Below, one piece after another: positions 1-7,100 of a stretch of 16,221 nt of DNA. The translations under genes and the position numbers were made by a program. How positions within the stretch are numbered: the stretch's first letter is position 1; each line of letters opens with the position of its first letter. The notes beneath the pieces were generated by a model. That model worked only from the letters and a program-made list of their open reading frames with translations. It searched no databases and had not been told where the DNA came from. Origin of the DNA: CAZJRQ01 sp964548535 (GTDB lineage Bacteria; Bacillota; Clostridia; Oscillospirales; Ruminococcaceae); contig CAZJRQ010000043.1 of assembly GCA_964548535.1 (NCBI GenBank), positions 1 to 16,221 of the forward strand, read 5' to 3'.

Positions 1-8
1 TGTAATAG

Positions 9-506
9 GTGTTACGCAGAAAGAATGACCAAAAGAAAAAAGTGAAACAAGCATTTATTGATTGTGATGTTTCTACAAAGTTATTAACAGAAATAATTAA
101 GCTAGCACCATCTTTTTTCTTTCTTGAAATTTGCGATATTTGCAAAAATGATGAATTAACAAAAATTATTACAGATTCTAAGCAAACATATGCATCATTG
201 ATAACTAAAAACGAAAATACCGACATTGTTATCACAGCAAATAATGACTTTTTTAATATGTCTGTCAATTTATTGTTTGAAAGCTTATCTGAAACTATAG
301 TTATATATTTTCCTTGTAAAAATATTACGTTTCAACAATTTCTTTATAATCGTGAACCGTACTCAAACAATCCGCAAAAATCAGCTATTATAAAAGGTCT
401 ATGTTATATGATCTGTACATGGGTAACAAATGAAAATAGATTATATTTTCATTTTGATAATTTTAAGGGTATAGAAACGTTTGAAAAAATCAAAACGTTA
501 ATTTGA
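9..506 (+). CDS. Hypothetical protein, 165 aa, unrecognised
   Basis: I do not recognise this protein. The frame opens with GTG at 9, immediately after TAA and TAG codons at 3-8, and ends at TGA 504-506. A second possible start is GTG at 42. No Shine-Dalgarno site is visible for the first start because the window begins there, so the true start is unsettled. The N-terminus is very basic (RRKNDQKKKVK); the rest is a mixed alpha/beta-looking soluble protein with several Phe/Tyr/Cys residues, no signal peptide and no clear membrane helix. It sits just upstream of two broken genes, one toxin-like and one lysozyme-like. A small soluble protein in that place could be an immunity protein or another decayed fragment, but this is inference from position only. 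The two stop codons directly before it would also fit the 3' part of a disrupted longer gene. Confidence 0.45.
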   Translation: MLRRKNDQKKKVKQAFIDCDVSTKLLTEIIKLAPSFFFLEICDICKNDELTKIITDSKQTYASLITKNENTDIVITANNDFFNMSVNLLFESLSETIVIYFPCKNITFQQFLYNREPYSNNPQKSAIIKGLCYMICTWVTNENRLYFHFDNFKGIETFEKIKTLI

Positions 507-510
507 AACA

Positions 511-834
511 ATGATAGAAATTTAGATTTTACCACAGACTCAGGAAGAAAAAATTGAATCTCTTGAATCGTTGAATGAAAATATAAATGAATACATTTCT
601 GATGTTGTGACTATTGACCAAAACGCTGCTGATGCTATTAATCAGAGTAAAAATGACTTTTATGACAAATATGAATACCTGAAACCCGAATGCGAAAAGA
701 GCGGTTGGGACAAATTTAAGGACGGCTGTAAAAAGATCGGCGAGTGGTGTAAGGAACATTGGAAAGCGATTATCAGTGTTGTTTTTGCTGTCTTAATTAC
801 AGTAGCGGTGGTAGTGACAGTTGTTCTCACATGA
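511..834 (+). pseudogene. Remnant of a polymorphic-toxin-like membrane segment
   Basis: An ATG at 511 is followed by TAG at 523; the same frame then stays open to TGA 832-834. The open part reads as a charged helical stretch (EEKIESLESLNENINEY), then a Trp/Cys/Lys-rich linker (GWDKFKDGCKKIGEWCKEHW), then one strongly hydrophobic helix of about 22 residues rich in Val/Ile/Ala. From memory, very similar linker-plus-helix segments occur in the middle of large secreted polymorphic toxins of gut Clostridia, between the N-terminal delivery part and the C-terminal toxin. Here both flanking parts are missing. There is no good ribosome binding site; the only in-frame start after the TAG is TTG 571. 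I read it as a decayed internal fragment. The alternative is a short single-pass membrane protein started at TTG 571. Confidence 0.45.
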
Positions 835-843
835 CCGTACTCT

Positions 844-1458
844 ATGTTAGCTATAGGTGCAGTAGCCCTTGCGTTAACACTTAGTGGGTGCTCCAATGAA
901 TCGACCACTGATGTAATGCCATCAACTACAGATGTGCCAGAAACACCATCAGTAACAGATGAAAAAGAAACTATATTTGGAACATCTATAGAGAGAGTTT
1001 CAAAAGAACAAGTAATATCTAATAACAACAGGTTGGAAGCATATGGGTTGGAGATGACCATTAACGCTACATATGTGTATCAAACACTTATTGACGAGGG
1101 ATGGACACATAATGCAATATGCGCCATAATCGGAAATATGCAACATGAAAGTTATTTGAATCCGGGTAAAAGTGAAGACGGTAACAGTAAATCTGGATAT
1201 GGGTTAGTTCAGTGGACTCCTTATCAAGGCATCGACTATTACTGAGAGTGGGCTGAAAGGAATGGATTACCACGTGATGAAATTGATACACAGTTGCAAA
1301 GGATATTGGCTGAAGTAAATACTCCGAATTTGCCTCCAGTACAATGGATTAAAAAAACGGGTTATGACGGAATGTCATTTGAAGATATAATACAATCATA
1401 TACAGGTATCACGGCAACACCTTTTGATTATGAGCAACTTGATACGCAAAAAACTTGA
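844..1458 (+). pseudogene. Phage-tail-lysozyme-like lipoprotein, broken by TGA
   Basis: ATG 844 opens a frame with a lipoprotein signal: a hydrophobic stretch ending in the lipobox LSGC, then a Ser/Thr/Pro-rich linker. From about residue 70 it matches the phage tail lysozyme fold (Phage_lysozyme2-like) as I know it: NATYVYQTLIDEGWT, AICAIIGNMQHES and YGLVQWTPY, which includes the Glu usually taken as catalytic. A TGA at 1243-1245 interrupts it, yet the same frame continues with recognisable family sequence (EWAERNGLP, DTQLQRILAEV, QWIKK) up to TGA 1456. The C-terminal part is shorter than in the family. Such domains cleave peptidoglycan in phage tails and conjugation or secretion systems. The signal peptide lacks the usual basic N-terminal residues and no Shine-Dalgarno site is visible, so the 5' end may also be damaged. 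It shares its frame with the upstream remnant, separated by TGA 832. Confidence 0.65.
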
Positions 1459-1468
1459 CTGGAAGTCG

Positions 1469-1489
1469 GTTGATAGTTTATTTATCAAC
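1469..1489 (+). other. Perfect 7-bp hairpin upstream of the kinase operon
   Basis: GTTGATA and TATCAAC flank a 7-nt loop. No T-run follows, so it is not a classical intrinsic terminator. It lies in the 93-bp gap between the broken lysozyme gene and the kinase gene, where it could be a weak terminator or an operator. Confidence 0.3.
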
Positions 1490-1551
1490 GAGCGCTAAGT
1501 CTTATATATTTACAACTAAATTCCCCTAAAATAAACAGCGAGGTCGTAAAA

Positions 1552-3423
1552 ATGAGTAAAGAAATAATTGGAACCGAATTTAAGTACACTATTGATACCT
1601 CACATGGCATCAATAGAGATGGATTTATTGCAATTGGTACGGAAAGCATAGTATATAAGGGATTAAAAACTGCGATAAAAGGCGGACTTCAGTTTTCATG
1701 TGTTTTAAAATTTAAACCTAAATCAATTCCAGTTAACGACGAATATATTGATAGATTTAAAATTTTTAAAGATGAAGAATTAAGGATTTTTGAAGAATTG
1801 CAGGAGTGTAGATCGGTTGTTCGTATTTATGATGTTATTGAAGATTTGGGGGAATTCAGTCTGCCGTGCAGTAAAATTGGCAGTAAGGTAATCAATAAGA
1901 ATCAGTATTTTTGTGTTGTTGAAGAATACATTGACGGTTGGTCGCTTGAAGAATATTGTAGGGAAGAAAGATGGAAACTTAGAAAAGTTGAGCAGATTGA
2001 TAACGACTTAAAAAAGGTAATTGATTATCATGAGTTTACGAATGATGAAAAGCAAAGTATCTTGCAAAGCTATTATAAGAACTATGAAAACATTTTAAAA
2101 TATCAAAGTGAGATTTTTCAGTTTATGATAAATTTATGCGATATTTTGGAGTTTGTCACAGAAAAAAAGAATATTCTACATATGGACATAAAGCCAGAAA
2201 ATATCATGGTTACGAAATATGGAAAAGAATTGGTTTTGATTGATTTTGGAAGATCTAAAACTATCACTAAGGCCAACAGATTCGCTAATAATAATCTGAT
2301 TGAAGTTGATTATGGTTGTGATGAAACGCTAGAGAAAATGTTTCAATATGGAACTCTAGGCTATGCTGCTCCAGAATGCTATGCTAAAGAAATAGAGGAT
2401 TCAACGTTTCCTTTCGAATTGAATTTTGAGCAAGGAAAAATGTCAATTGAAAGCGATATATTTTCATTTGGAGCTACCTTTTGGGAGTGTTTAAACATTT
2501 TTGAATTGGTTACAAAAAGCGAAGAATTCTCAACCGATTCTCATGATTTCTATAAAAACAATTTCTTAAATGAAAATACATATTGTAATAGAGATTTATC
2601 CTTAACTTCTTTACATTATCATAAGAAGCTTGAAGATATTATACGAAAATGCACAAGGAGAAGAACCAAGGATTATATAGATCTGGGGAATAACAGTTTT
2701 TATCATTCGTATAGAGATTTGAAAAAGGATGTTGAACTTGCAAAAAACTCTGCACCGACAATTGTTAGAGTTGAAAATATAAAAGTGAGAAATGCTTTTA
2801 GTATGCTAGGTCGGTTGCTCGCAATTAGTATTACATTCATAATTATTTCAGCTATTTATAGAGCGGTAGGATTTAGTATTGCAGAAGATAAATGGGATAA
2901 TCTAACATCAAATTATAACGTAACTCAGTTTCATAAATTAGAGACTATTGCATCCGATTTGATGAAAACTGTTCCAACTGGTAGATTTAATGAAACTTAT
3001 ACCATGATTGCGAAGTTTACATATGAAGATGGTGATATAAGCTCACAGGAAGCATCGTTGCTTGTAAGCTTATTCGTGAACACGGCTAACGAAAAGTATC
3101 AGTGCGAGTATATTGATGAAATTATGCAAAACGCTAATATCAAAGATTTTAAAGAAATTTCAACTGAAATTATAAAGCTTAATATTAACAATACCTGCAT
3201 CGGATATGAACTAGCAACGGCTATCTATAACGCTGAAGTTGGGAAAACTGAAATATTGAGTGCATATGATACATTGAAAAACTGTAAAGACAATGCGGAG
3301 TTTAAAAATGCAATAATAAAACTAAAAAATGTGCTTGATAATGATGAAACAATAAGAATAATTTCGGAATATGAGGGCGTAGCTAGGTCAGAAGTGCAGA
3401 CTTTTTTCTTTGATATTAAATGA
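1552..3423 (+). CDS. Transmembrane Ser/Thr protein kinase (eukaryotic-like)
   Basis: A 623-residue kinase with an N-terminal cytoplasmic catalytic domain. ATG 1552 has GAGG 8 nt upstream. Visible kinase motifs: a reduced Gly-rich loop near residues 27-37 (IAIGTESIVYKG), the VLK lysine K53, catalytic loop HMDIKPEN at 210-217 (D212, K214, N217), DFG at 231-233, activation-segment GTLGYAAPE at 267-275, and SDIFSFG at 301-307. The catalytic loop has Met where RD kinases have Arg, making it a non-RD kinase. Long insertions lie between the hinge and the catalytic loop. A single membrane helix spans about 420-443, with Lys/Arg before it, so the last ~180 residues should lie outside the cell. That outer part is helical-looking and is not a PASTA domain. 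The gene heads a four-gene operon ending with a giant surface protein, so sensing or modifying surface-protein function is a reasonable guess. Substrate unknown. Confidence 0.88.
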   Translation: MSKEIIGTEFKYTIDTSHGINRDGFIAIGTESIVYKGLKTAIKGGLQFSCVLKFKPKSIPVNDEYIDRFKIFKDEELRIFEELQECRSVVRIYDVIEDLGEFSLPCSKIGSKVINKNQYFCVVEEYIDGWSLEEYCREERWKLRKVEQIDNDLKKVIDYHEFTNDEKQSILQSYYKNYENILKYQSEIFQFMINLCDILEFVTEKKNILHMDIKPENIMVTKYGKELVLIDFGRSKTITKANRFANNNLIEVDYGCDETLEKMFQYGTLGYAAPECYAKEIEDSTFPFELNFEQGKMSIESDIFSFGATFWECLNIFELVTKSEEFSTDSHDFYKNNFLNENTYCNRDLSLTSLHYHKKLEDIIRKCTRRRTKDYIDLGNNSFYHSYRDLKKDVELAKNSAPTIVRVENIKVRNAFSMLGRLLAISITFIIISAIYRAVGFSIAEDKWDNLTSNYNVTQFHKLETIASDLMKTVPTGRFNETYTMIAKFTYEDGDISSQEASLLVSLFVNTANEKYQCEYIDEIMQNANIKDFKEISTEIIKLNINNTCIGYELATAIYNAEVGKTEILSAYDTLKNCKDNAEFKNAIIKLKNVLDNDETIRIISEYEGVARSEVQTFFFDIK

Positions 3424-3440
3424 AATAATTGAGGTGTGAA

Positions 3441-3761
3441 ATGAAAAAATTTCTTGAAAGACATTTGCTAATAAAATATATTTCTGATGCATTTGCAAAA
3501 ACATTGATTGTTTTAGTGATGCTTTTGGGTTTAATGTTTGCGATTTTCAAATTACTAGGATGGTATTCAAGGCTTGAAACCATGCTTGACTTAAAGTATG
3601 ATTCTCCATGGATTTTAGTACCGCTGTTCGCAGCGGCAGTGTTGGCGATGTTTTCGCTTCTTTTTGGATTGATTTTATATCTGCATAAGTACAAAAGAAG
3701 CAATGCAAAAAGTGAATTTTACAAGTCACTATCATTTGTATTAAAAGATAAGCAGGATTAG
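3441..3761 (+). CDS. Small membrane protein, two predicted helices
   Basis: A 106-residue protein with no recognised family. I chose ATG 3441 because GAGGTG lies 4 nt upstream; an in-frame TTG at 3429 adds four residues but lacks a ribosome binding site. Two hydrophobic helices are visible, at about residues 18-42 (KTLIVLVMLLGLMFAIFKLLG) and 56-80, joined by a short polar loop containing SRLETMLDLKYDSP. The N-terminus and the C-terminal tail (HKYKRSNAKSEFYKSLSFVLKDKQD region) are basic, so both ends are probably cytoplasmic. The gene starts 17 nt after the kinase stop and ends 4 nt before the next membrane-protein gene, so the three are almost certainly co-transcribed. It could be a kinase substrate, a kinase partner or an assembly factor for the surface protein; nothing in the sequence decides this. 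Confidence 0.75.
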   Translation: MKKFLERHLLIKYISDAFAKTLIVLVMLLGLMFAIFKLLGWYSRLETMLDLKYDSPWILVPLFAAAVLAMFSLLFGLILYLHKYKRSNAKSEFYKSLSFVLKDKQD

Positions 3762-3765
3762 TTTT

Positions 3766-4146
3766 ATGAAGTATAAAATTTTGAACAATATATCAGCTGT
3801 CATGTTTTTTATGTCATCAGTAAGTTTGCTTGCCATTCCGTTTATTGATTCGGATAAAAATTTTGTGATCTTTGCATATATTACGGCAGGAGTTTTTTGG
3901 GGAGGGTTAGGTATAGGAATAACCATGCAGATAATTCTTGCGTTTAAAACAAAAACACAATTAAAAAAAGCGGCAACAAGGCTACGCAAAACCGTGAGCA
4001 TATTATTTGGTATTACCTTATTTTTAATGATTCCCATATTAGTATTTTTGAATGATACTGATTATATTCTTCCGATAAATTTATTTCTTGTGCTATTATT
4101 AGCAGAAATGAATTTTGTGCTTAAAAGAAAGGAATGCTTAAAATGA
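3766..4146 (+). CDS. Small membrane protein, about four predicted helices
   Basis: A 126-residue integral membrane protein without a recognised domain. ATG 3766 has AGGA 8 nt upstream, inside the 3' end of the previous gene. Hydrophobic segments lie at about residues 8-27, 33-58, 77-94 and 98-118, separated by short loops; a basic loop (KTKTQLKKAATRLRK) lies between helices 2 and 3 and should be cytoplasmic. The stop TGA 4144-4146 overlaps the ATG of the next gene as ATGA, which signals translational coupling to the giant surface protein. Together with the preceding two-helix protein it may form a membrane complex around the kinase or the surface protein. That is inference from gene order only. 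Confidence 0.75.
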   Translation: MKYKILNNISAVMFFMSSVSLLAIPFIDSDKNFVIFAYITAGVFWGGLGIGITMQIILAFKTKTQLKKAATRLRKTVSILFGITLFLMIPILVFLNDTDYILPINLFLVLLLAEMNFVLKRKECLK

Positions 4147-7100
4147 AAAAACGAATACTATCAATTTTCATGGCAGTTCTGCTTATGCTAAACTGTTTTC
4201 CCGTTTCGGTGCTGGCAATAGATGAGGATGATGGACAAACCCTAATTGTTTCTGAAGATAAAATTAAGGTTATTGATAAGGCATATGATGGAAATAAAAT
4301 AGCAGAGGTCGATTGTTCAGAGGCTCTTGATATCAACGAAAATGGGGTGCATTTAATTGTCGATGCTTCGTTTGAAAGTGAAAATGCTTCGAATGAACCG
4401 ATAAAAGTAACTATTAGTAATTTCAGACTTGAAGGGATAAATAAGGATAATTATAGGCTCAGCATGGATTATGACCAAATCGAAAAGTATGCCTACATCA
4501 CGCCGAAAGAATTGACAGTTACACCAAATGAAACATCAATATACTTTGGTCAAAATATTCCTAATTTGACATATACAATTGAACCAATTTACGTGGAGGG
4601 TATTGATCTTACGATTGAAAATTATTATTCATATGATAAACTTCCTGTTGGGAGATATAATTACACTGTAAAATCACATAGCCCTAATTACACTGTAAAT
4701 GTTGACGAGGGAGTTGTATTTGAAGTAAAGGAATATATTCCTAATAGAGTGGCAATACCTGAAAATGAAGATAATAGCTATCATTCAAATCAAACAGAAT
4801 TAGCTGCTCCAGATGGTTTTTTAATAAGTAATGACAGAGTTGATTTTCAAGAGAAAATTACTATAACGCTTGAGGAAACCTTATCTGATGAACATAAAGA
4901 AGTTTCTTATTATTTAAAAAATGATAATAAGTTTTCATCAGAATTTGGGGCTATATCCAATGAGATGAAGTATTCTTACTCAAATAAAACAGATGAAAAA
5001 TCACCAGAAATTACATATATCAATATTCGCAAATCGGGTGCTAAAACGAAAACAACGGATCCAGATATCGAGAATGTTGAGGTAGAACCTCCCTTTAACA
5101 TGTATTCATTTGGTAACTATACGAACACGGAAATTGAACTTGTTATAAAGGTTAAGGATATTTCTAATAGTGATTTTATTTCAGGAATTAGTTCAGTCAG
5201 ACTTCTTGACGGAGATAAAGAGCTGTTTAATCTCGTGGGAAATAAAGATGAAAATTATGAATATGTTTTCAAGATAGAACCTAATACCAAAATTGGAGAT
5301 ATGAGAATCGGCATTCGTGATGGTATTGGGAATGAGTATTCAAACAGTGTTGTTGAGGAAATAAAATCTCGCTTTGAAAACGAGAATGAAGATCCGCCAG
5401 ATAGTTGCCTGAAAAATATGAAATCAAATCTATTAGTAGTTGAAAACAAGGAATCACAAGTAGATTTTGTCGTTAGTAATTCTTTAAATGCTGAAAAAAG
5501 TGTATCTGATAAGAATTTTATTTATAATTCTGATAATAAAGTTTGGTATAATAAAGATGATGGAAAGTTTACTATATGTACATATGATAATATTCCTAAT
5601 AGCGGCGATGTATGCAGTGGAATACATAGTGTTAAAATAACTTGGCTGCATAATGACAAAGAGAAAATAGATGAAATAATATTTGATGATGGACAGGTTA
5701 ATTTTTATCAGCATGAAATAGCTATCTCAAAACTAGAAAATGGAGAACATAAATATATAATTGAGGTTATTGATAATGCAGGGAATACTACTATATCTGA
5801 GCAATATATATACATTGACAGAGAATTGCCTGTAGGTGAAATTCTAATTGAATCCCCAAAATCTAAAGTAATTGATGAAAACCAATGGTTTGACAAAGAT
5901 GATAAAATCATATTTCGTGTAAATGCATCAGTTGCCAATTCTGGCGTTGAAATGATTGCACTTAAAGTGAATAAACAAGATTATATTTTTAGTGGTGAAC
6001 AAATAAAGGGCAATAAGGAAGATGGTTATTTTATTTCGATTAGTACAAATGAATTATCAAATTACGATGAACAGAAATATGTTGTATCAGGAACTGTGAT
6101 TAATTTCGCCCAAAACAAATCTAAACTAGAACCACTCACGGTCTACGTCGACTGTGAAAACCCTGAAATAAAGAAATTCACAGTTGAAAAGAAAAGTACA
6201 GCCCTTGATAAAATATTAAATGTGCTCACTTTCGGAGTTTACTCTAATGATACACTTATTCTCAAAGTGGAAGTTTCTGATGCCCCATTTGATAGTGGTG
6301 TTGATTATGTTACTATAATACACAATGAATTGGACACGCCTGTTCAAATGAAAAACGAGGGCGACAGCATTTATTCAATCGAAATTTCGTCTAAGACAAA
6401 GATATTTCAAAGTGATATTGTCGTTACGGTCTATGATAAGTACGGAAAAGCCAATATATCATCTCCGAATATTCAGAATGCAGAGGAAAACGGGGGAGTT
6501 TCAGATAACGTTTTTGTGATGATTGAAACGGTTCAGCCTGAAATAACCGTGATCAAACCAAAATGCGATGGAGTTGAACGTATGGACAATGAAATTTGGT
6601 ACAATTCAAATAAGTTCATTGAAATAATCATACAAGATGTAGATTCAGGTATTAGAAATGTTGATATAAAAGTTAATGGAGTGGACGTTACTGTTGATAA
6701 GAATGATGTTGAGATTTTAAAACCATTGGTGACAGCAGCTAGCGGTGAAAGAGATAACCAAGAATATACATATATTTTTGATACTGATTATTTTACTTCA
6801 ATAGTGGGTGAGCCTGATGATGGAAAATATGAGATTACTGTTGAGGTAATAGACAACGCTGGAAATGTAGCTGTGAGCGAAAATAATACATATTATATTG
6901 ATATATTACCTCCTAGTATTGATAAATTTGAACTTGTATCTAAAACGATAGACAATACTAGTGAAACTTCTGAGTATATTGAAATATTAGAGTATGGATT
7001 CTACTTTAAAGAAGCATTCATAGCAAATATTTATATTTCGGATAATGCCCAATCTTCTGGTCTTGATAAAATAGAGTATCGTCTAGTGTCCTATGAAAGC

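Noticed and set aside
504..1458. TGA read as Trp (alternative genetic code) to join the broken ORFs
   Set aside because: Trp is coded by TGG throughout, and TGA ends several intact genes exactly where the next ribosome site or start follows (3421, 4144, 13028). Joining also needs TAG 523 to be read.
1500..1515. TATATATT as promoter of the kinase operon
   Set aside because: TTGATA at 1470 is about 28 nt away, too far for a -35, and belongs to a hairpin. The operon's promoter remains unidentified.
529..5938. Minus-strand ORFs within the left half of the window
   Set aside because: They lie antisense to well-supported genes or remnants, lack ribosome sites and give no recognisable proteins.
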